Part shown: in pieces, positions 24,689 through 33,339 of the stretch
Numbering within the stretch: the first letter of the stretch is position 1
How the letters are laid out: each line of letters begins with the position of its first letter
NCBI RefSeq assembly: GCF_000526495.1
Contig: NZ_JAGE01000001.1
Span: 1 to 64,000 of the forward strand
Origin: Ruminiclostridium josui JCM 17888
GTDB lineage: Bacteria > Bacillota > Clostridia > Acetivibrionales > DSM-1351
Length of the DNA: 64,000 nt
Direction of reading: 5' to 3'
Notes under the pieces: model-generated
The model's input: only the letters and a program-made list of their open reading frames with translations
Told to the model about the DNA's origin: nothing
Database searches by the model: none
Position numbers and translations under genes: made by a program

Positions 24689-26119
24689 TTATTTGCTTTC
24701 AAGGAAAACTTTCATGCCCTTGTAACTCATGTAAACATCTATTTTACTTGATATTTCAATTGGGGAATGCATAGAGAGTATCGGCACCCCACAATCAAGT
24801 ACATCAACACCAAGGTTAGCAACATATTGAGCAATAGTTCCTCCACCGCCCAAGTCAACTTTACCCATTTCTGATGAATGCCATATAATTCCTTCTTTAT
24901 TAAACAAGTTTCTTATTTCTGCCATAAATTCAGCATTAGCATCACTTGCATCATATTTGCCTCGTGAACCCGTGTATTTTTGAATTACAATACCATTTCC
25001 CATATATGATGAGTTTGACTTTTCATTTACACTTTCATATGTTGGATCAACAGCTGCATTAACATCTGCTGAAAGCATTTTTGAATTTTCCAGACATTGA
25101 TTTGTTAAAATGTCTGAATAGTTATCTGTAGATAAATACAATAACTTTGATACAAAATTCTTAAGAAGACTGGACTGGGCTCCAGTGTTTCCCATACTTC
25201 CAATTTCTTCTTTGTCAGTAAGAATACACAGTGCTGTTTTTTCAGGCTGTACAAGATTAAGCATTGCTTTTACACATGTAAATGCACAAACCCTGTCATC
25301 CTGACCGTAAGCTCCTATCATACTCCTGTCAAGTCCGATATCCCTTGCTTTGTATGCAGGTACTGCCTCCAGTTCTGCTGATATAAAATCTTCTTCTACC
25401 ATTCCGTATTTTTCGTTTAAGAGTTTTAAAATATTCAGCTTAATCTTATCTTTTACCTTATCATCCTTTAAAGGCATTGAGCCAAATAATATGTTAAGAC
25501 TTTCACCTTCAATAACAGCTGTAGCTTTTTTCTGCATCTGCTCCTGTGCCAAATGAGGAAGTAAATCTGTTATTGTAAATACAGGGTCTTTGTCATCCTC
25601 ACCAATACTGATTTCAACCTTTGTGCCATCTGCCTTAATAACTACACCATGTAATGCATAAGGAATAGTTACCCATTGATATTTCTTTATGCCACCATAA
25701 TAGTGTGTCTTGAGAAGAACCATTCCCGCACCTTCATAAAGAGGATTTGGCTTTAAATCAAGGCGTGGAGAGTCTATATGTGCTCCTACCATATTTATTC
25801 CTCCAGTCAGCGGCTCTTGCCCGATTACAGCAAAAATCGCAGACTTACCCTTGTTTATGTAGTACACCTTGTCACCTTGTTTCAATTTTGTACCTTTTAT
25901 CATAAGTTCATTAAGATTTTCATATCCCGCTTTAACTAACTGTTTTTCTACAACTGAGCAAAATTCACGTTCTGTTTTTCCTTCATCAAGGTACTTCTTA
26001 TACTCATCGCATAATTCAAAAGCTTGTTGTATCTCTTTTTCGCTATGCTCCCAAGCATTTTTTTGCTTGTAGGTAAGTTTTTCTTTTAATAATTCACCCT
26101 GTGTCTTTTCATTATTCAT
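24689..26119 (-). CDS. M18-family aspartyl-type aminopeptidase
   Basis: 476 aa, the length of bacterial M18 enzymes; dodecameric dinuclear zinc peptidases. Metal and catalytic motifs are GAHIDSPRLDLKPNPLYE, LTDKEEIGSMGNTGAQ, ADVNAAVDP and LSMHSPIEISSKID. It removes acidic or other N-terminal residues from peptides in the cytoplasm. It is 21 nt before the endonuclease IV-like gene, so the two are probably co-transcribed. A PHP gene diverges upstream. Confidence 0.93.
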   Translation of the reverse strand: MNNEKTQGELLKEKLTYKQKNAWEHSEKEIQQAFELCDEYKKYLDEGKTEREFCSVVEKQLVKAGYENLNELMIKGTKLKQGDKVYYINKGKSAIFAVIGQEPLTGGINMVGAHIDSPRLDLKPNPLYEGAGMVLLKTHYYGGIKKYQWVTIPYALHGVVIKADGTKVEISIGEDDKDPVFTITDLLPHLAQEQMQKKATAVIEGESLNILFGSMPLKDDKVKDKIKLNILKLLNEKYGMVEEDFISAELEAVPAYKARDIGLDRSMIGAYGQDDRVCAFTCVKAMLNLVQPEKTALCILTDKEEIGSMGNTGAQSSLLKNFVSKLLYLSTDNYSDILTNQCLENSKMLSADVNAAVDPTYESVNEKSNSSYMGNGIVIQKYTGSRGKYDASDANAEFMAEIRNLFNKEGIIWHSSEMGKVDLGGGGTIAQYVANLGVDVLDCGVPILSMHSPIEISSKIDVYMSYKGMKVFLESK

Positions 26120-26250
26120 ATGATAACCTCTCTTTTTTGACTTTTAGTTTAAAATGTAGATAATATTAATTATTAGTAGTCAATAACACATCATACTTTA
26201 TAGGATGGTTAATTTTAGTTTTATTATACTTTTCAAAGGAGAAAGTTACA

Positions 26251-27051
26251 ATGCATGATAACCATATTCATTCAAAATTTTCTACAGATTCACACATGGA
26301 CGCTGAAGAAGCCTGTAAAAGAGCAGTCGAAATAGGCCTTAAAGGATTAGTTTTCACTGACCATGTGGATTATGACTATCCGGATTTTGATGAAAGCTTT
26401 TTAATAGATTATAATGAATATTTCCCTTTTTTTAATAAACTCAAAGATAAGTGGAAATCAAAACTTGAAGTACTTATAGGTGTTGAAATGGGTTTTCAGC
26501 CTCATGTGCTTGATAAAATTAATGATATATTAAATCGTTATGACTTCGACTTTATCATTAATTCAGTGCACATAATAGAGCACAAGGACCCTTATACCGG
26601 AGCCTTCTTTAAAGGCAGGACACAGCAGCAGGCTTATGAAAGATATTTGGAGGAAATCCTTTGCTCAGTAAATGCTTATGATAATTATGATGTCATAGGT
26701 CATATAGGTTATGCTGCTCGCTACGGCAACTTTGAAGACAAACCTTTAAGATACAAGGATTACAGCGATATTATTGACGAGATTTTAAAAGCAGTTATAG
26801 CAAAGGGAAAAGGTATTGAACTAAATACTTCCGGCTTAAGAAGCGACCTTGGATGTACACTACCCGGTTATGATGTTTTCAAACGTTATTTTGAGTTAGG
26901 TGGAGAAATTATTACCATAGGGTCAGATTCTCACTCAACCGAGCATCTTGGACATAGTTTCAGGGAAGTATTGGAACATATTGCAAATATAGGATTTAAA
27001 CATGTGGCGCATTTCAAGAATAGAAAACCTGTCTTTGAAAAAATAATTTAA
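26251..27051 (+). CDS. PHP-domain phosphatase, HisJ/HisK family
   Basis: 266 aa. Metal-ligand motifs of PHP histidinol-phosphatases are HNHIHSKFSTDSHMD (His5, His7), VFTDHVDYDYP, GVEMGF, INSVHIIE, GHIGYAARYG and IGSDSHSTEHLGH. The expected reaction is removal of phosphate from histidinol phosphate. With no his genes nearby, another phosphoester may be the substrate. GGAG lies 11 nt before the ATG. It is one of the few plus-strand genes and is divergent from the M18 peptidase (131-nt gap). Confidence 0.88.
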   Translation: MHDNHIHSKFSTDSHMDAEEACKRAVEIGLKGLVFTDHVDYDYPDFDESFLIDYNEYFPFFNKLKDKWKSKLEVLIGVEMGFQPHVLDKINDILNRYDFDFIINSVHIIEHKDPYTGAFFKGRTQQQAYERYLEEILCSVNAYDNYDVIGHIGYAARYGNFEDKPLRYKDYSDIIDEILKAVIAKGKGIELNTSGLRSDLGCTLPGYDVFKRYFELGGEIITIGSDSHSTEHLGHSFREVLEHIANIGFKHVAHFKNRKPVFEKII

Positions 27052-27078
27052 ATAAAATAAATTAGTAAATAAGCAGTA

Positions 27079-27833
27079 TCATAAAAATCCATGATTCTTT
27101 GCCCATTTTTCTTTACTTTGATACATTTTTTCTATTTCAGCAGGAATTTTGCCTTCAACGGTTTTTAAAATCTGTCTGAAAAACACAAGGTCATTATAAT
27201 CAGTCGTGAATACCCCATTTGGTGTAACCCTATACCATAAATCACCATTGGGACGTATCCACTTGCTGCTGGTCAGCTTAATGGAGTTAAGCAATAGTAA
27301 AGAAACATTACCTCTGTTTCCGCAATAAAATGATTAAGAGAAGTAGGATTAATCTTGTTTTTACCGCTGATATCCATGTAATCTGGTACAAATATAGCTT
27401 TCCCAACCTTATACTGTTTTGTCTTGTAATAATTTTTGTAAAAAGCAATATATTTATTAAGCTTTTCGAGTACGTATTTATCAGGATAGTCCTTATATAT
27501 GTATATCAGCGAAGTACCAATACCCATTTGCATGCTCTTACTTGAAGAACTGACGGATTCTTAAAATAAGTTCTTACGCTGTTTGACCGTGGAACATAAT
27601 TATACATGTTTTCCCTGTATAATCCATCGCTAAAAAAATCGCACCTGATTCAAAATCCATTTTCAACATTGTATTTGTTAACAAAAAACATCCAATTATT
27701 ATTATCGCTGAGACTATTCAGAGTAAGGTTAACATATCCCGTTTTTTGCAGTTTATATACTGTACCAGTATATAAATCTTGGAGGTCATATAGAAATAAA
27801 AGTTGAAGCTTATTTTTCTTCATGAATACCTCT
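27079..27833 (-). pseudogene. Decayed gene, unknown product, several frameshifts and stops
   Basis: Reading from an ATG at 27833 gives MKKNKLQLLFLYDL and continues to a TGA. The next stretch is readable only by changing frame: ESGAIFLAMDYTGK, then MYNYVPRSNSVRTYFKNP, then MGIGTSLIYIYKDYPDKY, then KWIRPNGDLWYRVTPNGVF. The stop of one fragment and the start of the next overlap at 27273-27294. The pieces have normal codon composition and look like one former protein of about 240 residues, plausibly extracytoplasmic. I do not recognise the family. No ribosome-binding site is clear. The 800-bp stretch holds nothing else coding. Confidence 0.7.
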
Positions 27834-27895
27834 GTTACTGTATTTTGTATATATCTCCAGTAGTTTCATGGAAATTCAACCATTTATTATAATAC

Positions 27896-27946
27896 GAAAA
27901 AATCTCCATGAAAGCTATATAATCAACTTCCATGGAGATTTTTTAA
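27896..27946 (-). terminator. Terminator after mnmA
   Basis: AAAAAATCTCCATGAAAG (27897-27914) pairs with CTTCCATGGAGATTTTTT (27927-27946), one mismatch, with A and T runs at both ends. It follows the mnmA stop by about 25 nt and is likely active in either direction. Confidence 0.85.
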
Positions 27947-27971
27947 TGTATATTTATATTAATGTTAATTT

Positions 27972-29051
27972 TTAATCTATTGTACCGCCGCCCACAACTA
28001 CATCTCCGTCATAGAAAACTACTGATTGTCCTGGAGTAATAGCCCTTTGAGGTGTATCAAATACAACCTTTATACGGTTTTCATCAATTACATTTATTGT
28101 TGCAGGTGCTTCTTTTGCCGAATATCTGATTTTTGCATTTACCCTCATTCCATCGACCGGCTTCTCAATTGAAATAAAATTCAGGTCAGATGCCGTAAGT
28201 GTTTGGGAAAACACCTCGCTATCGTCTCCAAGAACAACTGTATTATTTTCGGGATTTACGGCTACTACAAACATTGGTTTTCCAAAAGCAATGCCAAGTC
28301 CTTTTCTTTGTCCTACAGTGTAATGAACAATTCCTTTGTGATCACCCAACACATTCCCCTTTGTATCTACAAATTTTCCAGGAATAATCTTTTTGTCACA
28401 GTTTTCACTTAGAAATTTTCCATAATCATTATCATGTATAAAGCAAATTTCCTGACTGTCAGGTTTCGTTGCCACAGAAAGGCCTATTTCCTTTGCAATT
28501 TCTCTGATCTCATCCTTTGTATAATCACCTACTGGCATAAGGGTATGGCTTAATTGCTTCTGTGTCAAATTATATAGTGCATACGTCTGATCTTTTCTGT
28601 CAGTAACGGATTTCTTTAGAATAAATCTTCCGTTTTTTGAATCTTGGATTACTTTTGCATAATGTCCTGTGGCAATATAGTCAATTCCCATGGAAAGAGC
28701 CTTATCTAGCATAGCCTGCCACTTAACATGCCTGTTACAGGCAATACATGGGTTTGGTGTTCTTCCTCTAAAGTACTCTTCCTTAAAATATTCAATAACC
28801 GTTTTATTAAAAATGTCTTTAAAGTTTAAAACATAATAAGGTATACCTAATTTGTTTGCAACCCTTCTGGCATCATCAACTGCAGAAAGTGAACAGCAGC
28901 CGCCTTCAGACTTCTGCCGCTCTTCATCCATATCCTGCCATATTTGCAAAGTAACTCCTATAACCTCATAACCCTGTCTCAATAAAATGGCGGCAGCTAC
29001 AGAACTGTCAACGCCGCCGCTCATACCAAGCATTACTTTCTTTGATCCCAT
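27972..29051 (-). CDS. mnmA: tRNA-specific 2-thiouridylase MnmA
   Basis: Transfers sulfur to U34 of tRNA-Lys, Glu and Gln. 359 aa. The PP-loop GMSGGVDSS is at 9-17, catalytic Cys102 is in NPCIACNRH and Cys203 in SQEICFIHD, and a C-terminal beta-barrel follows. The activated sulfur comes from a cysteine desulfurase. The gene lies directly behind iscR-iscS-iscU (21-nt gap after iscU), so this operon supplies both Fe-S clusters and tRNA thiolation. The RBS is GGAG. Confidence 0.97.
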   Translation of the reverse strand: MGSKKVMLGMSGGVDSSVAAAILLRQGYEVIGVTLQIWQDMDEERQKSEGGCCSLSAVDDARRVANKLGIPYYVLNFKDIFNKTVIEYFKEEYFRGRTPNPCIACNRHVKWQAMLDKALSMGIDYIATGHYAKVIQDSKNGRFILKKSVTDRKDQTYALYNLTQKQLSHTLMPVGDYTKDEIREIAKEIGLSVATKPDSQEICFIHDNDYGKFLSENCDKKIIPGKFVDTKGNVLGDHKGIVHYTVGQRKGLGIAFGKPMFVVAVNPENNTVVLGDDSEVFSQTLTASDLNFISIEKPVDGMRVNAKIRYSAKEAPATINVIDENRIKVVFDTPQRAITPGQSVVFYDGDVVVGGGTID

Positions 29052-29072
29052 TATATATCTCCTGCTATAATT

Positions 29073-29534
29073 CTATTCTTCATCATCAAAGTCTTCCTCA
29101 CGTCCATGGCTATGGTGACAAGCTGAACATTCTCCTGTACAACCTTCATCTTCATTTGGGTCAACTAATCCGTTTCTTTTTCTGTAGTCGTACAAAGCAG
29201 CTGCAATTGCTTCTTCTGCAAGATTTGAACAGTGCATCTTTGCAGGAGGTAGCCCATCCAAAGCCTCAGCAACCGCTTTATTAGTAATTTTCATAGCTTC
29301 TTCAACTGTTTTACCCTTAACCAACTCAGTAGCCATACTACTAGTAGCAACAGCGGCTCCGCATCCGAAGGTCTTGAACTTTGCATCAACAATTATATTG
29401 TCTTCAATTTTAAGATACATTTTCATTATATCTCCGCATTTCGGATTTCCAACCTGGCCCACGCCGTTAGCATCTTCTATTTCTCCAACATTTCTCGGAT
29501 TTGAGAAATGATCCATAACCTTTTCACTATACAT
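29073..29534 (-). CDS. iscU: Fe-S cluster scaffold IscU with Cys/His tail
   Basis: Scaffold that receives sulfur from IscS and builds Fe-S clusters. The conserved ligands are Cys33 (NPKCGD), Cys58 (FGCGAAVATSS) and Cys102 (KMHCSNLAEEA). The start at 29534 (MYSEKVMDHF, 153 aa) is preceded by GAGG; an ATG eight codons earlier has no site. About 25 residues beyond the usual end, the tail has Cys132, Cys136, Cys139 and three His in GCTGECSACHHSHG, ending acidic. This tail is not needed for the classic scaffold and may bind extra metal. Confidence 0.95.
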   Translation of the reverse strand: MYSEKVMDHFSNPRNVGEIEDANGVGQVGNPKCGDIMKMYLKIEDNIIVDAKFKTFGCGAAVATSSMATELVKGKTVEEAMKITNKAVAEALDGLPPAKMHCSNLAEEAIAAALYDYRKRNGLVDPNEDEGCTGECSACHHSHGREEDFDDEE

Positions 29535-29583
29535 TTTACATACCTCATTTCTATACAAATAATATTAATATGTGTTATTTATT

Positions 29584-30765
29584 TTACTTTTTATCTTTTA
29601 CTGCTTCCCAAAGAGGTGACATATCTCTTAGTTTGCTAACCATCTGAGGTATCACCTCGAGTATATAATCAACATCTTCCTGAGTGTTTTCATCTCCAAA
29701 AGTAAGCCTTAGTGAACCATGTGCAATTTCATGGGGTAACCCTATAGCTAATAGGACATGAGAAGGATCAAGTGACCCCGATGAGCAGGCAGATCCGCTG
29801 GAGCCGTATATTCCCTTCATGTCAAGCATAAGAAGAAGTGATTCTCCCTCTATAAACTCAAATGAAATATTTACGTTACCGGGCAGTCTGTTATGTCTAT
29901 GTCCGTTTAACCTGATATAAGGAACTTTTGCAAGCAAACCCTCTATAGTTCTTTCTCTAAGTTCTATCAATTTTTTATTATATTCATCAAGGTTTTCAGT
30001 AGCTAGCTCAATAGCTTTCCCCAAACCTATTATTGCCGGAACATTTTCTGTACTGGCTCTTTTTCCACGCTCCTGATGTCCTCCGTGGATAAATGAAGAA
30101 ATCTTAACACCCTTTCTTATATACAATGCTCCTATGCCCTTTGGACCATAGAATTTATGACCTGATAAAGAAAGGAGGTCAACATTCAAATCCTTAACAT
30201 CTATCTTTACATTTCCAACCGCCTGTACAGCATCTGTGTGGAATAAAACTCCCTTTTCCTTTGCGATGGCACCGATTTCCTTTATAGGCTGAATAGTACC
30301 TATTTCATTATTTGCAAACATTATGCTGATAAGTATTGTATTTTCCTTAATTGCATTTCTTACCTGTTCGGGAGATACAAGTCCATCACTGTCTACAGGA
30401 ACATATGTTATCTCAAAACCTTCACTTTCAAGATATTTGCATGAACTCATGATTGCTGGATGCTCAATAGCTGATGTAATAATATGGTTTCCCTTATTCT
30501 TGTATGCAGCAGCTATTCCTTTAAGTGCCCAGTTATCTGCTTCACTCCCTGATCCTGTGAAATATATCTCTCTAGGTTCTGCACCTATTGCCTTAGCAAC
30601 CTTTTCTCTGGCATCTTCCACAGCTTTTTTGCTGTCGCGGCCCAAACTATATATAGACGAAGCATTTCCAAAATGCTCACTGAAATACGGTTTCATAGTT
30701 TCAAATACTTCAGGTTTCACATATGTGGTTGCAGCATGATCTAAGTATACTATTCTGTCCTCCAT
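29584..30765 (-). CDS. iscS: Cysteine desulfurase (IscS/NifS type)
   Basis: PLP enzyme that takes sulfur from cysteine as an enzyme persulfide. 393 aa from the ATG at 30765. The schiff-base Lys204 is in [12 protein letters not shown], the PLP-binding motif is [12 protein letters not shown], and the catalytic Cys327 is in [16 protein letters not shown] (a loop of the NifS/IscS type). GGGAGTG lies upstream of the ATG; the nearer GTG codons belong to this region and are less likely. It supplies IscU and MnmA encoded just downstream. Confidence 0.96.
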   Translation of the reverse strand: MEDRIVYLDHAATTYVKPEVFETMKPYFSEHFGNASSIYSLGRDSKKAVEDAREKVAKAIGAEPREIYFTGSGSEADNWALKGIAAAYKNKGNHIITSAIEHPAIMSSCKYLESEGFEITYVPVDSDGLVSPEQVRNAIKENTILISIMFANNEIGTIQPIKEIGAIAKEKGVLFHTDAVQAVGNVKIDVKDLNVDLLSLSGHKFYGPKGIGALYIRKGVKISSFIHGGHQERGKRASTENVPAIIGLGKAIELATENLDEYNKKLIELRERTIEGLLAKVPYIRLNGHRHNRLPGNVNISFEFIEGESLLLMLDMKGIYGSSGSACSSGSLDPSHVLLAIGLPHEIAHGSLRLTFGDENTQEDVDYILEVIPQMVSKLRDMSPLWEAVKDKK

Positions 30766-30841
30766 CACTAACACTCCCTTTTATATATCTTTAAATTGTA
30801 TTTATTCTAATTATACCCCTGCAAGAAGCAACAAAAACAGC

Positions 30842-31288
30842 TTATATGTAGTAAATATAATTATTATTAGTCTTATTTCCCAACTCCGAAACAAGATCCG
30901 CCAGAGTTATTGAGTCAACTACCTCGTTAATTTTATCTCGTATTTTAGCCCAGACATCTGCCGTAACGCACTCATCAGCCCTGTCACAATTTGTTGGCAC
31001 ATCAGGGTCAATACACTCTACCGGACATAATGTTCCTTCAAGAGATCTCAAAATATCTCCAACAGTTATTTTATCAGCCGGCCTTGCTAGAAGATAGCCG
31101 CCTTGAGCCCCTCTTATGCTTTTAACAAGACCTGACTTTTTCAGGGATGAAAATAACTGTTCCAGATAGTTTTCTGAAAGTCCTTGCCTTTCGGCAACAC
31201 TTTTCAGAGAAACCTGTCCTTCACTTTCATGGGCAGCAAGATCAACAATAGCCCTAAGTCCATACCTTCCTTTTGTTGATACTTTCAC
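30842..31288 (-). CDS. iscR: Rrf2-family regulator, IscR-like
   Basis: 148 aa. N-terminal winged HTH (about 1-75, starting MKVSTKGRYGLRAIVDLA) with QLFSSLKKSGLVKSIRGAQGGY, followed by a linker with Cys88, Cys92, Cys101 and Cys107, suitable for a [2Fe-2S] cluster as in IscR. CymR-type proteins lack this cysteine set. It probably senses Fe-S status and represses the iscR-iscS-iscU-mnmA operon. GTG start at 31288, RBS AAGGT. A hairpin and a palindromic site lie upstream. Confidence 0.9.
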   Translation of the reverse strand: MKVSTKGRYGLRAIVDLAAHESEGQVSLKSVAERQGLSENYLEQLFSSLKKSGLVKSIRGAQGGYLLARPADKITVGDILRSLEGTLCPVECIDPDVPTNCDRADECVTADVWAKIRDKINEVVDSITLADLVSELGNKTNNNYIYYI

Positions 31289-31320
31289 TTACCTTCACGC
31301 CCCTTATAAAAAATAATTTA

Positions 31321-31362
31321 GGCAATCGGCTACTAAACTCTGTGTTTTTTAAGCCAATCACC
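31321..31362 (-). promoter_or_regulatory. Hairpin in the iscR leader
   Basis: Arms 31321-31331 and 31352-31362. The mRNA strand GGUGAUUGGCU pairs fully with AGCCGAUUGCC if G-U pairs are allowed, with a 20-nt loop. It lies about 30 nt downstream of the predicted start of transcription. It may be a 5' UTR regulatory or stabilising structure, or in DNA form an imperfect regulator site. Confidence 0.45.
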
Positions 31363-31395
31363 TCAATTCCAATTAAATTACTATGATTTAATCAG

Positions 31396-31424
31396 ATGTT
31401 AACACATTAACAAAGTTAATGCAA
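31396..31424 (-). promoter_or_regulatory. Promoter of the isc operon with palindromic operator candidate
   Basis: Minus-strand TTGCAT (31419-31424), 17-bp spacer, TAACAT (31396-31401). The spacer is filled by the inverted repeat CATTAAC-AAA-GTTAATG (31405-31421). Binding of an Rrf2 dimer there would block the promoter. The match of the boxes is moderate. Confidence 0.6.
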
Positions 31425-31457
31425 GCATCTGCTAATTTTTTTATTGCCTTTTTTTAA

Positions 31458-31736
31458 TTAAATAAACGAACTATAACACCTTGTCTTTAACATATAATCA
31501 ATTTCGTCAATACTCTTACCGTTTGAACATACTATAAATACTCCGTAACCCGTACTGCCTGTACCATCATTTGAGCTTACATTATCTTCGGTAATTGCTG
31601 AGAAATCAAAGTTTTTACCCTGATAAACAACTGCATCCACAGGTTTTTTATAAGAATACAGGTCAACAACTGTATAACCTCTTTTTTTTAGTCCTTCTGC
31701 AATATCTGTAAGATTTGAAGAAACCGCAACAACCAT
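31458..31736 (-). CDS. YkuS / UPF0180 family protein
   Basis: 92 aa. It has the UPF0180 pattern: an N-terminal VAVSSNLTDIAEGLKKRGY strand-helix unit, VVDLYSYKKPVDAVVYQG, and a GYGVFIVCSNGKSIDEID end. The start is the ATG at 31736 with GAGGTGG upstream; a TTG five codons earlier contains this site. It is a small cytoplasmic protein of unknown function, upstream of and on the same strand as iscR, with an intervening promoter. Confidence 0.8.
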   Translation of the reverse strand: MVVAVSSNLTDIAEGLKKRGYTVVDLYSYKKPVDAVVYQGKNFDFSAITEDNVSSNDGTGSTGYGVFIVCSNGKSIDEIDYMLKTRCYSSFI

Positions 31737-31803
31737 ATAAATCCACCTCAAACATCCAATAGTCTATACCAGGATATTATTTGCTGCGGATTTATTTTTA
31801 TTC

Positions 31804-32043
31804 TTAGTTATATTTATTTTTTTCGACATCAGCCTCTATTTCCTGATACACGTTAGCATCTTTGTAGTTTTTGTTTTCTCTAGCCAACCTTGGCCCTGAA
31901 AACAGATAAAATACGGCTATTATTAAATACAATGCCATACTTGGCACAATTAAAACATGGAATATTGTTATATTTAACAGCAGAAGTACAAAACCTGCAA
32001 GTAATACCCATGCCAAAACTCTTTTAAAAGTACTAGTTTCCAT
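31804..32043 (-). CDS. Small two-TM membrane protein, unknown
   Basis: 79 aa. Two hydrophobic helices (about 9-30 and 32-53) separated by almost no loop, then a hydrophilic tail with ARENKNYKDANVYQEIEADVE. I recognise no family. Start ATG at 32043 after GGAGG (the earlier ATGGAGG is the ribosome-binding site). It lies 2 nt after rarA, so is translationally tied to it, and probably in the same mRNA. Confidence 0.7.
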   Translation of the reverse strand: METSTFKRVLAWVLLAGFVLLLLNITIFHVLIVPSMALYLIIAVFYLFSGPRLARENKNYKDANVYQEIEADVEKNKYN

Positions 32044-32045
32044 TT

Positions 32046-33329
32046 TTACCTCCATTTTTCAAGCCATTCTTTTATTCTGGCTTCATACCCATTTTGAGTT
32101 GGATTGTAGTAGATTGTTCCCTTCATTTCCTCAGGGAAAAACTCTTGCTTGACTATGTTGTTTTTATAGTCATGTGCGTATTTATATCCTATACCATATC
32201 CCAGTTGTTCCATGCCCTTGGCTGCCGCATTTCTTAAATGCATAGGAACACTTCCGGTATTTTTTGATTCTACATCTGATAATGCCTTGTTAATTGCCAC
32301 ATATGCCGAATTGGACTTTGGACTGCAAGCTACAGTTACAGCAGCATGAGCAAGTATTATTCTTGCTTCCGGCATACCTATCATTTTAACAGCCTGAGCT
32401 GCAGCTACTGCCACCTGTAATGCCGTAGGGTTTGCCATTCCTACATCCTCTGAAGCACATATAATTATTCTTCTGGCAAGGAATTCAACGTCTTCACCTG
32501 CATAAAGAGCTCTAGCCAAATAAAATACAGCTGCATCGGGATTACTTCCCCTCATGGACTTTATAAACGCACTGATGTTATCATAGTGTTCTTCACCGTT
32601 TTTGTCAAAACGTATAGCCTTCTTTTGGACACATTGCTCTATGGTATCAATTCCAATGTCTATTTTTCCGTCTTGCCCCAGCTCCGAGGTAAGAACTGCC
32701 AACTCAAGAGAATTCAAAGCAGTTCTGGCATCTCCTGAGCTAACCTCACAAAGGTAATCCATAGCTTCATCCGATATATTAATATCGTAGTTTCCCAATC
32801 CTCTCTCCTTATCCTCAAGAGCATATTTTAACAACTCTCTTATATCATCATTTTCAAGAGGTTTAAGCATAAATACCGTAGATCTTGATATTAATGCTTT
32901 ATTTACTTCAAAAAACGGATTTTCCGTAGTAGCACCAATAAGTACAATAGAGCCATCTTCAACAAATGGAAGCAGTGCATCCTGCTGTGATTTGTTGAAC
33001 CTGTGAATTTCATCTATAAACAATACTGTCCTTCCATTTGGATTCAGCAAGGTGTTTTGTGTATCAGCGGCTATTCTTTTTATATCTGCTACTCCAGAAG
33101 TAACGGCATTCAGCTTTTCAAAACTGGATTGGGTTGTGTTTGCTATTATTCTTGCCAGAGAGGTTTTTCCTGTCCCCGGCGGGCCGTACAAAATAATAGA
33201 GGTTATTCTGTCAGCCTTTATCATTCTGTAGAGCATCTTGTCCTTACCAATTATATGTTTTTGTCCCACAAATTCATCAATTGTCCTTGGCGACATCCTG
33301 TACGCTAAAGGTTGTATTCTATCTCTCAT
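32046..33329 (-). CDS. rarA: Replication-associated recombination protein A (RarA/MgsA)
   Basis: AAA+ ATPase of the clamp-loader group that acts at stalled forks. Walker A GPPGTGKT is at 49-56, Walker B is VLFIDEIHRFNKSQQDALLP and a sensor motif IGATTENPFFEVN follows. The C-terminal MgsA domain has GSNPDAAVFYLARALYAGED and RRIIICASEDVG. The ATG at 33329 (MRDRIQPLAYRM, 428 aa) is 5-7 nt after AAGGTG; an ATG 15 codons earlier has no site. Downstream of a secreted-protein gene. Confidence 0.96.
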   Translation of the reverse strand: MRDRIQPLAYRMSPRTIDEFVGQKHIIGKDKMLYRMIKADRITSIILYGPPGTGKTSLARIIANTTQSSFEKLNAVTSGVADIKRIAADTQNTLLNPNGRTVLFIDEIHRFNKSQQDALLPFVEDGSIVLIGATTENPFFEVNKALISRSTVFMLKPLENDDIRELLKYALEDKERGLGNYDINISDEAMDYLCEVSSGDARTALNSLELAVLTSELGQDGKIDIGIDTIEQCVQKKAIRFDKNGEEHYDNISAFIKSMRGSNPDAAVFYLARALYAGEDVEFLARRIIICASEDVGMANPTALQVAVAAAQAVKMIGMPEARIILAHAAVTVACSPKSNSAYVAINKALSDVESKNTGSVPMHLRNAAAKGMEQLGYGIGYKYAHDYKNNIVKQEFFPEEMKGTIYYNPTQNGYEARIKEWLEKWR

Positions 33330-33339
33330 TTTGCACCTT

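Noticed and set aside
27606-27806. 66-codon plus-strand frame opposite the pseudogene
   Set aside because: It is the antisense of the decayed gene, without ribosome-binding site.
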